A stretch of 9,762 nt of DNA from Candidatus Atribacter fermentans. GTDB lineage: Bacteria; Atribacterota; Atribacteria; Atribacterales; Atribacteraceae. The notes below the pieces were generated by a model. It was not told the origin of the DNA, ran no database searches, and saw only the letters and a program-made list of their open reading frames with translations. Positions 1 to 6,489 of this stretch are shown piece by piece (the stretch's first letter is position 1; every line of letters begins with the position of its first letter). Both the position numbers and the translations under genes were made by a program. The DNA lies in contig JAAYUT010000242.1 in the NCBI GenBank assembly GCA_012517485.1, positions 1-9,762 of the forward strand, written 5' to 3'.

Positions 1-718
1 GGCTTCGTGGGGAACCCACTTAACCTCGCCAATCACCGTAACTCGCCGGCTCATTCTCCAAAAGGCACGCAGTCAGGCGGATACGGACTAAGTCCGGATC
101 ATCGCCCTTCTACGTTTTGTAGGCATACGGTTTCAGGTTCTCTTTCACTCCCCTCCCGGGGGTCTTTTCGCCTTTCCCTCACGGTACTGGTTCACTATCG
201 GTCGTCAAGGAGTATTTAGCCTTAGGGGGTGGTCCCCCCAGATTCCCACGGAATTCCACGTGGACCGCAGTACTTGGGATCCCCAACCAAGAGATACCGC
301 TGGTTTGGTCTACCGGGCTGTCACCGTCTTTGGCGAGGCTTTCCAGACCTCTTCGACTACCAGGGTATTTGGTAACTCTTTGGTCCTGCCGGACAGAACC
401 ACAGTTGGTCCCACGACCCCGTATCCGCAACGCTTCCGGGCTTGACACGGATACGGTTTAGGCTGTTCCCGGTTCGCTCGCCGCTACTTCGGGAATCACG
501 GTTGTTTTCTGTTCCTCAGGGTACTGAGATGTTTCAGTTCCCCTGGTTTGCTTCCTCAATGAAGAGGATGCTGGAGGTTTGCTCCAGCGGGTTGCCCCAT
601 TCGGAGATCTCCGGATCAACGCTTGCTTACAGCTACCCGAAGCTTATCGCAGTTGGCCACGTCCTTCATCGCCACTTGACGCCAAGGCATCCACCGTACG
701 CCCTTTCTTAACTTGACC
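1..718 (-). rRNA. 23S ribosomal RNA, 5' portion (gene runs off left edge)
   Basis: This is the reverse complement of the first ~718 nt of a bacterial large-subunit rRNA. Read on the minus strand, it begins near position 718 with GGTCAAGTTAAGAAAGGGCG followed by the conserved TACGGTGGATGCC block found at the 5' end of bacterial 23S genes. Conserved domain I/II sequence then continues to the left edge, where the gene is cut. The exact 5' end is set by similarity to known 23S starts and could be off by a few bases. Short open frames on either strand here (7-219, 179-448, 260-445, 442-711) are chance frames in rRNA. The rest of 23S, and probably 5S, would lie left of the window. No 16S gene lies upstream of it anywhere in the window. 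Confidence 0.97.
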
Positions 719-800
719 GCAAAATCCTAAAATTCTTTTTTTTGATCAGGTTTCAACAAAAGGTTTGATTGATTGAAGTGTATTCCTGACAGATTCTATT

Positions 801-816
801 CAGTTTTCAAGGTGCT
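801..816 (-). promoter_or_regulatory. boxA-like rRNA antitermination element in the 23S leader
   Basis: The minus strand reads AGCACCTTGAAAACTG about 83 nt before the 23S start. It resembles the TGTTCTTTGAAAACTG-type sequences that precede 23S in Firmicutes spacers and the NusB/NusE-binding boxA. It lies between the promoter at 848-876 and the mature 23S, as expected of an rRNA leader. The assignment rests on motif similarity only. Confidence 0.5.
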
Positions 817-847
817 ACTTTAAATTACCATTTCACTGGCAAATAGT

Positions 848-876
848 ATTCTAATAGCATCCGGCCTTTTTTGCAA
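848..876 (-). promoter_or_regulatory. Promoter for the 23S rRNA transcription unit
   Basis: On the minus strand TTGCAA (871-876) is separated by exactly 17 bp from TAGAAT (848-853), a good sigma-70-type promoter. Transcription would start near 841, giving a ~120 nt leader that carries the boxA-like element. Just upstream on the same strand (about 886-925) is an A-rich tract that could act as an UP element, as at many rRNA promoters. Its position suggests that this 23S is transcribed independently of any 16S gene. Confidence 0.65.
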
Positions 877-1274
877 GGGGCAAAATGAATTTTTTCTTTA
901 TTTCTTTTTCTCTTTTGTCCTAAAAATACGACCAATGAATTCCTCACATTAAGGGAGTTTCAAAGGGGGTTTGCTTTTATCTGTAATTCTTAGGAGTACT
1001 TTCCCGTGTTGTGAGGATCTCATCTGACACCGAAGGTGTCATCCTGAGGCTTCGCTTTTTGAAGCCGTGAGGATCTCTTCTTTTAGATTCTTTTAAAAAA
1101 TATTTTTAAAGGATGAGATTCTGTTCAGGGCAGACTGATTTCTCCGCCCCTAAATAATATTAGGAGTTATACTTTAATTTTAGAATGAAAAGTTTTGGAT
1201 CCGATAAAGACAAAAGGTCATAAGGTGTAATCAGTTGAGGGTAAATGAATTTAGTACTTTTCTTGAAAATTTTA
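877..1274. other. Non-coding interval between rRNA promoter and hepT
   Basis: I find no convincing gene on either strand. It holds an A-rich tract next to the rRNA promoter, a compound hairpin repeat (1011-1077) and an AT-only inverted repeat, TTTAAAAA-ATA-TTTTTAAA, at 1092-1110. I see nothing identifiable between 1111 and 1274. Confidence 0.6.
1011..1077. repeat. Compound palindromic repeat of interspersed (REP/MITE-like) type
   Basis: The direct repeat GTGAGGATCTC occurs at 1011-1021 and again at 1067-1077. Between the copies are two hairpins: a perfect 6-bp stem GACACC-GAA-GGTGTC at 1026-1040, and GGCTTC-GCTTTTT-GAAGCC at 1048-1066. The second is extended outward by ATCCT/AGGAT pairing (1041-1045 with 1070-1074). 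The core resembles the GTCATCCTGAG...GAGGATCTC elements that recur in many bacterial genomes. Only one copy is visible here, so dispersal is inferred from that resemblance. Confidence 0.6.
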
Positions 1275-1700
1275 CTATTTTTTCTGACTCATCCATTTCA
1301 GCACAGAGTTTTTAAAATCGGTAAAATCATCGAGATTGTTTCTTAAAATTGATATTATGAATGCTGAATCAATCTTATCATAATTATGAACAATTAAATT
1401 TCTAAATTTTGCCATCTTTTCGAGTGATTGATAAAGCTTATTATTAATAATATTGTTTTCTTGAAGTACTTAAAAGGTATCGCTGTAACTTACAGGAATT
1501 CTGAATTCCTGATCAGAAATAATATGATTTGCAATATCAATCCCCGTCTCGATTAAAATCTGGAAAGTTCTTTCGACAATTCTTTGTATCTTCCAGTCCT
1601 GCATATATTCATCAATTGTTATCTCGATAAATTCGCTTAATTGATTTAGAAATTCATCAAAGTTAGCTAATTTTCTTAATATCAGAATCTTATCAACCAA
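1275..1700 (-). pseudogene. hepT: HepT-like HEPN-domain RNase toxin, interrupted by in-frame TAA
   Basis: HepT (DUF86) toxins are HEPN-fold RNases (Shewanella HepT cleaves tRNA) and are silenced by their MntA partner through AMPylation of a tyrosine in the RX4HXY motif. Translation from the TTG at 1698-1700 reads LVDKILILRKL, a typical HepT N-terminus, with GGAG 8 nt upstream. It continues through family-like sequence (QRIVERTFQILIETGIDIAN) to a TAA at 1470-1472 after 76 residues. The same frame then runs on without another stop for 64 more codons to a TAG at 1275-1277. This second part holds the intact motif RNLIVHNY (1380-1403). The total of ~141 codons matches the family. The 76-residue product would lack the catalytic motif, so the toxin is probably dead unless TAA is read through. 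The TTG overlaps the mntA stop by 8 nt. An ATG at 1746-1748 in this frame would add 16 residues unlike the family. Confidence 0.85.
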
Positions 1701-2115
1701 TTTTATATCTCCGATAAAGAATGTCTTTCTCTTTAATAGAGAAATCAAAATATTCTCTCAAAGTCAATGATTCAAATGAGTATCTAAGGTTTGGATCTTT
1801 ATCAATCAAAACTTTTTTATTCTGAATAATTCTGGCTTTCAATGGCAAGGATGCGGTATTTAAAATAACCAGATCAATTTCATCAGTTTTTAAAGCTTGG
1901 CCTAACTGGTTCAAAAGATTCAATTTAACTTCTAACTCATTATTTGCAATGAGATAAACAGCAATATCTACATCACTCAGTGATGATAAATGATTTTTAG
2001 CTAATCCACCAAACAGGTAAGCAAAAATCACCTGTGGATTTTTATTTAGGACTTTTTGAGCTTCTGGAATCAGTTCCAGAATATTTTTAGAAATTATAAA
2101 TCGACCATACCTCAT
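1693..2115 (-). CDS. mntA: MntA-like minimal nucleotidyltransferase antitoxin
   Basis: This 140-residue protein has the size and fold signature of MntA, which AMPylates and neutralises HepT. The active-site block FGGLAKNHLSSLSDVDIAV (about residues 35-53) matches the GSX10DXD nucleotidyltransferase motif. The usual GS is GG here (G36-G37), the two metal-binding aspartates are present (D48, D50), and the third is probably D81 in EIDLVIL. The gene is upstream of hepT and overlaps its TTG start by 8 nt, the normal order and coupling for this pair. The ATG at 2113-2115 has no clear Shine-Dalgarno sequence before it, so the start is only probable. A perfect inverted repeat lies 14 nt upstream of the ATG. 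The reading frame is intact although the toxin is broken. Whether GG instead of GS weakens activity is unknown. Confidence 0.88.
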   Translation of the reverse strand: MRYGRFIISKNILELIPEAQKVLNKNPQVIFAYLFGGLAKNHLSSLSDVDIAVYLIANNELEVKLNLLNQLGQALKTDEIDLVILNTASLPLKARIIQNKKVLIDKDPNLRYSFESLTLREYFDFSIKEKDILYRRYKIG

Positions 2116-2129
2116 ATTTTAAGTTTAAC

Positions 2130-2150
2130 ATATTTATATTTGATAAATAT
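2130..2150. promoter_or_regulatory. Inverted repeat upstream of mntA, possible operator
   Basis: ATATTTAT-ATTTG-ATAAATAT is a perfect 8-bp inverted repeat with a 5-nt centre, placed 14 nt before the mntA start. Toxin-antitoxin operons are often autoregulated through such sites. It is pure A/T in both arms and may be chance in AT-rich DNA. Confidence 0.3.
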
Positions 2151-2185
2151 AGTGAGTCCTGAATAAAAAATATTTCTCTCATCCT

Positions 2186-2212
2186 CTCCTTCTCCCTTCA
2201 AGGGAGATGGAG
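2186..2212. repeat. Near-perfect 27-bp palindrome
   Basis: CTCCTTCTCCCTT (2186-2198) and AAGGGAGATGGAG (2200-2212) are 13-nt inverted arms around a single C, with one mismatch. The core CTCCCTT-C-AAGGGAG is perfect. It resembles the CTCTCCCTT...AAGGGAGAG palindromes common as dispersed repeats in bacterial intergenic DNA. No T-run follows it on either strand, so an intrinsic terminator is unlikely. Confidence 0.55.
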
Positions 2213-2306
2213 CAATGAAATCAAAGAAATATAAAGGCATTGATTATTTGTTCATTGATTCTACCAACATTCTCTCTCCAATATTTCACGAAAATCTTAA
2301 AACCGG

Positions 2307-2335
2307 TTGACAGAACTATCAAATTGATATATATT
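2307..2335 (+). promoter_or_regulatory. Promoter of tRNA-Lys
   Basis: TTGACA (2307-2312, perfect -35), a 17-bp spacer and TATATT (2330-2335, five of six matches to TATAAT). Transcription would begin near 2342, about 10 nt before the tRNA. Confidence 0.75.
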
Positions 2336-2351
2336 TTTCCAGTTGACGAGT

Positions 2352-2427
2352 GGGCCATTAGCTCAGGTGGTAGAGCACCGGACTTTTAATCCGGGTGTCG
2401 AAGGTTCGAATCCTTCATGGCTCACCA
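2352..2427 (+). tRNA. tRNA-Lys (anticodon TTT)
   Basis: This is a complete 76-nt cloverleaf with encoded CCA. The acceptor GGGCCAT (2352-2358) pairs with ATGGCTC with one G-U. The D arm is GCTC/GAGC, the anticodon stem is CCGGA/TCCGG around the loop CTTTTAA (anticodon TTT, Lys), and the T arm is GAAGG-TTCGAAT-CCTTC. The discriminator A is followed by CCA at 2425-2427. It stands alone, with no neighbouring tRNA. A frame reading through it (2343-2543) is spurious. Confidence 0.97.
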
Positions 2428-2796
2428 TTTTCTTTGTTGAGTTACAAATCTATTTTTCCGTTTCCCTCAGTTCCCTCTTTAAAAACCTGAAATTGCCAAT
2501 ATTATCAAACCACTTCTTTTCAAAAAGTGTCCTAATTTTTTAGACGATTATAAATAGCTACATCATCCTTTTTTTGGTTTTTTAATAATTTGAACAAAAC
2601 TAAACCTATCACTTGTAACAATTAGATGGTGTAGCAGTAAAAGAATCTTGAAATTTCTCTTTCTTCTCTTTTGAAGCGAAGAAAAAAAATTCAATAAATT
2701 TCTTCTGAATAATAAACTCGCCTAATTTGCCGATATTGTATATGTAAAAATTCAAAAAACCATTCTAAGATGAGATTGTATTAAGGGAGAATGCTA
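2428..2796. other. Intergenic region before the c-di-GMP gene
   Basis: No gene is seen. A weak hairpin, CACTT...AAGTG around 2511-2530, followed by a T-run ending at 2540 may end the tRNA transcript, but its stem is only about 5 bp. I could not find a clear sigma-70 promoter for the downstream gene. The last bases hold its Shine-Dalgarno sequence AAGGGAG at 2783-2789. Confidence 0.4.
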
Positions 2797-4530
2797 ATGT
2801 CACTGTATATTAAAACTTTATATATCATCAGTGTAACAATTGTTTGTGTAATATTTTGTGTTTTTATTGCTTCAAAATACATCATTCTGAATAGTTTTTC
2901 TATTCTTGAAGAACAGGATATCCAACAAAATGTTCAAAGAGGGCTTGGTGCCCTTTCCAGCGAAATTTCATTTTTGCAAGCTAAACTTAGTGATTATGCA
3001 ACTTGGGACGATACCTATGCTTATATTCTAGAGAAAAATGACAGCTATATTCAAACTAACTTTGTTGAGAGCACCTTCAATACGCTGGGATTAAATATTG
3101 TCGCTATTGTCGATGTATCAGGAACGGTAGTTTATGCCAAAGGGTATAATATGCAAACTAAAACAATCACACCTGTCCCCACGAGTTTTATTGAATATTT
3201 GAAGAACCATCGTTTTCTGACCAATTTTCAACAAACGACTGATTCTGCAAAAGGATTAATCATGCTTCCCGAAGGTCCTTTGCTCTTTGCCTCTTGTCCG
3301 ATTCTAACCAGCAATGTTGATGGTCCAATCCGTGGTGCATTCATATTCGCCCGTTATTTAGATGAACCACTCATCAAGGTTTTAAGTGACAATATTCTAC
3401 TTCCACTTCAAATATCTTCTTTAAATGAAACTGAAGTGAAAGAGGATCAATTTAACTCTGATCCTCAATCAATAATAAAGTACACACCTATAGTGGTTCT
3501 CCCTCTTGATCAAAATAATATTTCAGGTTCAACAATCCTTGCAGATATTCTTGGTAGACCTGCACTCCGATTACACATAAATCTTCCACGGCATGTCTAT
3601 AATCAGGGAAGATCCAGTGTAATTTCCTTTCTTTTAGTCCTATCAATCATTGGAATAGTCTGTATAGCTCTTATTTTTTCAATTTTGAAAAGAACTGCTC
3701 AAAGTGAAGAACAATTCCGTCAGTTATTTGCTCAAATTGGTGAAGGTTTTATCATTTGTGAAATCCGCTCCAGAGAAAAAGGAAATAGTGAAAATAAGCT
3801 TTTTATTCGTGAGGTGAACACTACTTTTGAACAAATGATAGACCGCAAACGAAATGAGATGATTGGATATTCACTGCTTGATGCCTGTCCTTCTTTTGAC
3901 TCTGGTTTTATAGAAATCTGTGAAAGTGTCGCTCGAACTCAAATTCCAGCTCGATTCGAAACCTATTTTACTTTAGTTGATCGATTCTTCGAAGTGATCG
4001 CTTTTAGCCCCAAACGGAATCAGGTAGTTACTATTCTTACCGACATTAGCGTTCGGAAAAAAGCTGAAACAAATGTCCAATATTTAACTAATCACGATTC
4101 ACTCACCGGTCTTTACAATCGTCATTTTTTTGAAAAAAAACTCCAACAGTTCGATGATGAAAAGCTTTATCCATTAAGCCTTATTGTGGGAGATCTCAAT
4201 GGTTTAAAGCTGATCAATGATAGTTTTGGACACTATGAAGGAGATCGAGTTTTATGTAAAACCGCTGAAGTACTTCGTCAATCATGCCGAAAGGATGACA
4301 TCATTGCTCGATGGGGAGGCGATGAGTTTGTCATCTTATTTCCATGTGTTGAAGAAAAAACTGTTCGTATCATATGTGATCGAATCAGGCATTCACTAAA
4401 AGATAAGATGGATTATACTGTACCGGTGAGTATAGCTCTTGGAACAGCTACCAAAGAGATTGACGGTCAAGATATTGATGAACTTTTCAAATTAGCCGAA
4501 GATCGGATGTATAAAAATAAAAATTTGTAA
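2797..4530 (+). CDS. Membrane CHASE4-PAS-GGDEF diguanylate cyclase (front part of a split GGDEF/HD-GYP protein)
   Basis: This is a sensor enzyme predicted to make cyclic di-GMP from GTP at the inner face of the membrane. Domains over 577 residues: TM1 about 6-31; extracytoplasmic CHASE4-like sensor about 35-265 with the hallmark DYATWDDTY at 66-74; TM2 about 275-297; PAS-like region about 303-425; GGDEF domain 428-577. The catalytic GGDEF (507-511) is intact, and an inhibitory I-site RKDD (498-501) lies five residues before it, so product feedback is expected. I chose the ATG at 2797 because AAGGGAG (2783-2789) sits 7 nt before it; the ATG at 2791 is only 1 nt from that site. The frame ends at TAA 4528-4530, but HD-GYP coding continues in the same frame directly after it, so this looks like the front part of a 772-codon fusion. 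As a separate protein the cyclase domain is complete. The sensed ligand is unknown. Confidence 0.88.
   Translation: MSLYIKTLYIISVTIVCVIFCVFIASKYIILNSFSILEEQDIQQNVQRGLGALSSEISFLQAKLSDYATWDDTYAYILEKNDSYIQTNFVESTFNTLGLNIVAIVDVSGTVVYAKGYNMQTKTITPVPTSFIEYLKNHRFLTNFQQTTDSAKGLIMLPEGPLLFASCPILTSNVDGPIRGAFIFARYLDEPLIKVLSDNILLPLQISSLNETEVKEDQFNSDPQSIIKYTPIVVLPLDQNNISGSTILADILGRPALRLHINLPRHVYNQGRSSVISFLLVLSIIGIVCIALIFSILKRTAQSEEQFRQLFAQIGEGFIICEIRSREKGNSENKLFIREVNTTFEQMIDRKRNEMIGYSLLDACPSFDSGFIEICESVARTQIPARFETYFTLVDRFFEVIAFSPKRNQVVTILTDISVRKKAETNVQYLTNHDSLTGLYNRHFFEKKLQQFDDEKLYPLSLIVGDLNGLKLINDSFGHYEGDRVLCKTAEVLRQSCRKDDIIARWGGDEFVILFPCVEEKTVRIICDRIRHSLKDKMDYTVPVSIALGTATKEIDGQDIDELFKLAEDRMYKNKNL
4528..4530 (+). 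other. In-frame TAA splitting the GGDEF/HD-GYP gene
   Basis: This TAA is followed by C (TAA CGG) and joins two stretches in the same frame that together match the usual GGDEF-linker-HD-GYP layout. The sequence before it (DRMYKNKNL) and after it (RDSVRHDIIKSLK) reads as one continuous linker helix. It is either a recent nonsense mutation, a sequencing or assembly error, or a readthrough site. Confidence 0.8.
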
Positions 4531-4623
4531 CGGGATAGTGTCCGTCATGATATCATCAAGTCTCTGAAACAATCCCTCCAGAAAACCCATTTTGAAACTG
4601 AAGAACATCCCCTTCATCTCCAA

Positions 4624-5115
4624 ATGATGAGTTTGGAAATGGGGCGGTCACTAAATTTTACCAATACCCAGCTAAATAATCTCATGCTCCTTTCAGCTTT
4701 GCATGACATTGGAAAGATATCAATCAAAAAAAGTATCCTTTTAAAACCGACTCAATTGACCTCTCAAGAATGGGAGGAAATTAAAAAACATCCTGAGATC
4801 GGTTACCGAATTATTACATCTTGTCAAGATTTTCAACCTATTGCTGAAGGAATATTAACTCACCATGAACGTTGGGATGGAAAAGGATATCCGCAAGGAT
4901 TAAAAGGGAATGCAATCCCCCTCTCAGCTAGAATTATTGCTATTATTGATGCTTTTGATGTTATGACGAGTGGTCGACCATATCGGAAAGTGATTAGTTC
5001 TGATGAAGCACTTGAGGAACTCCGACGATGCAGTGGGACTCAGTTTGATCCAGAACTCGTTGAAATCTTCATTAATGTTTTTGGCAAATCAAATATACAG
5101 TATTTGACAAATTAA
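4624..5115 (+). CDS. HD-GYP c-di-GMP phosphodiesterase domain (rear part of split GGDEF/HD-GYP gene; coding resumes at 4531)
   Basis: HD-GYP domains hydrolyse cyclic di-GMP to GMP using a two- or three-metal centre. From the ATG at 4624 (163 residues) the sequence holds LHDIGKI (H27, D28, K31), H56 in KKHPEIG, HHERWDGKGYP (H80, H81, GYP 88-90) and D109 in IDAFDVMTSGRPYRK, so every core motif is present. The ATG has no Shine-Dalgarno sequence and is not the natural start. The frame is coding-like from 4531, and the N-terminal metal ligands in ETEEH (glutamate codon 4594-4596, histidine codon 4606-4608) lie before this ATG. A product starting at 4624 would lack them. The domain is therefore best seen as the C-terminal part of the upstream gene beyond the TAA at 4528-4530, made only by readthrough or reinitiation, or no longer made. 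If so, the gene would be a pseudogene although both catalytic sites are preserved. Confidence 0.82.
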   Translation: MMSLEMGRSLNFTNTQLNNLMLLSALHDIGKISIKKSILLKPTQLTSQEWEEIKKHPEIGYRIITSCQDFQPIAEGILTHHERWDGKGYPQGLKGNAIPLSARIIAIIDAFDVMTSGRPYRKVISSDEALEELRRCSGTQFDPELVEIFINVFGKSNIQYLTN

Positions 5116-5388
5116 AATTCCGAAACCTCTATGAGATGAATGGTTTAAGCCCGAAGACCTCAAACGATAACGCTTTTCAGTAAACATCAAGGGATGGTAG
5201 TGACGGATCAACCGGTCAGGAATAACCTTGGTGATTCCTTCATCAAAGAAAATTTTATTCACTTAATTTTCTCAATTCTCAGGTGAAGGAGTTCAATAAT
5301 GGCTTAGTAAAAGGTGACTCTGTGGAAAATCGAAAAAATCGTCGATAGTATTAACGCTGGGGTGGTATATTCAGGATATTTCCTATCA
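5116..5388. other. Convergent intergenic region
   Basis: This lies between the end of the HD-GYP gene (plus) and the end of the importer operon (minus). I see no recognisable gene. Short frames on both strands are full of stops or match nothing I know. No strong intrinsic terminator is evident for either side. The clearest candidate, AGGA-AATA-TCCT on the minus strand near 5372-5383, has a 4-bp stem and no T-run. Confidence 0.5.
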
Positions 5389-6477
5389 CTACCATATTTT
5401 AACTGCCTCAAGTGTTTCATTATCAAAGAATTTTAAAGCTTCTTCTGGAAATCGAAACCAAACTGGAGAACCAACTTCAACCTCTATATGGGGTACTTTT
5501 GCTTTAATTACTTTATCACCAATTTTTAAGTGTAAAACAACTCGACTCCCAATTGGTTCAGAGAGAATACATTCAGCCGGTACCCAATCTTTTTGCGATT
5601 CAAAACTGACTTCTACATTTTCTGGACGGATACCTACAATGAATGATCGTTTTTCCCCTAAGTTTTTAATAGAAATATGGGGTAAAAAATGACGAAAATC
5701 GTGAGCATCCAGTAGACATTTTCCCTGCTCTTCATTGAGAGAACAATTCATGTAATTCATTCCTGGATTTCCAATAAAATATCCTACAAAAGTATTCACT
5801 GGATTTCTGTATACCTCTTCAGGTGAATCGTATTGCAAAAGTTTTCCTTCATTCATTACTGCAATTTTATCAGCCAGCGTTAACGATTCGCTCTGATCAT
5901 GAGTCACATAAATCATCGTTTGACCTAAATCAGATTGTAATCTCTTCAAGATCGTTCGAAGCTCTAACCTTGTTCTCGGATCAACCGCAGTTAATGGTTC
6001 ATCGAGAAGATACATTTTAGGACGTCTTACAAATGTCCTCGCTAAAACTATTTTTTGTTTCGATCCTGCGTCAAGAGTATGAGTCTTTTTTTCTAAAAGT
6101 TCGGTAATTTCAAAAATTTTTGCTACTTCCTCCACTTTTTTTCGAACCTCATTTTTACGCATTTTACGAGCAATAAGTGGAAAGGCAATATTTTCATACA
6201 CATTCATTCCCGGATAAATAACTGGAAATTGAAAAACCATAGCAACATCTCTTGCCTCTGGAAGGACATCAGTCATATCATTTTCATCGAAAAAGACTCG
6301 ACCTCGAGTAGGAGACTCTAAACCTGCAATAATTCTCATGGTCGTTGTTTTTCCACATCCAGAGGGTCCAAGGAGGCTCACTAAGCCTTTATCAGGGACT
6401 TCTAAGGTCAAATCATCTACCGCAATAACTTTATTATCAAAAACTTTTCTTATATTTTCAAGAAAAACACGAGCCAT
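5389..6477 (-). CDS. ABC importer ATPase 2, GlpT-like, with degenerate signature motif
   Basis: This is the ATP-binding subunit of a carbohydrate or polyol importer (MalK/UgpC superfamily, CUT1 class), acting on the cytoplasmic face of the permeases. Over 362 residues: Walker A GPSGCGKT (37-44), Q-loop Q83 in VFQFPVIY, Walker B MYLLDE (155-160), switch histidine H193 in VTHDQ, and a C-terminal regulatory/OB-type domain from about 240 with GIRPENVEV. The ABC signature is abnormal: LDAGSKQK (135-142) where the family has LSGGQRQR, losing the serine and first glycine. The blocks VFQFPVIY and FVGYFIGNPGMNYM recall, from memory, GlpT of the GlpSTPQV glycerol importer. It is the last gene of the operon, 12 nt after ATPase 1, with AAGGAA 6 nt before the ATG. 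Three consecutive in-frame stops (TAG TGA TAG) close it. The substrate is not shown by the sequence. Confidence 0.9.
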   Translation of the reverse strand: MARVFLENIRKVFDNKVIAVDDLTLEVPDKGLVSLLGPSGCGKTTTMRIIAGLESPTRGRVFFDENDMTDVLPEARDVAMVFQFPVIYPGMNVYENIAFPLIARKMRKNEVRKKVEEVAKIFEITELLEKKTHTLDAGSKQKIVLARTFVRRPKMYLLDEPLTAVDPRTRLELRTILKRLQSDLGQTMIYVTHDQSESLTLADKIAVMNEGKLLQYDSPEEVYRNPVNTFVGYFIGNPGMNYMNCSLNEEQGKCLLDAHDFRHFLPHISIKNLGEKRSFIVGIRPENVEVSFESQKDWVPAECILSEPIGSRVVLHLKIGDKVIKAKVPHIEVEVGSPVWFRFPEEALKFFDNETLEAVKIW

Positions 6478-6489
6478 CGTTTTTTCCTT

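Noticed and set aside
7..711. Four short open frames on both strands at the left end
   Set aside because: They lie wholly inside conserved 23S rRNA sequence and have no protein-like composition or ribosome binding sites.
2343..2543. Open frame of 66 codons on the plus strand
   Set aside because: It runs through the complete tRNA-Lys gene and its 3' flank.
4217..4399. Open frame inside the GGDEF region in another frame
   Set aside because: It overlaps the catalytic GGDEF coding sequence and is a shadow frame.
1470..4530. Reassignment of TAA to a sense codon in this organism
   Set aside because: Three other genes here end at TAA at natural C-termini, so two interrupted genes are not enough to support a code change.
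5089..5262. Minus-strand frame from a GTG at 5260-5262 (57 residues)
   Set aside because: It overlaps the HD-GYP end in antisense, has no good Shine-Dalgarno sequence and resembles no family I know.
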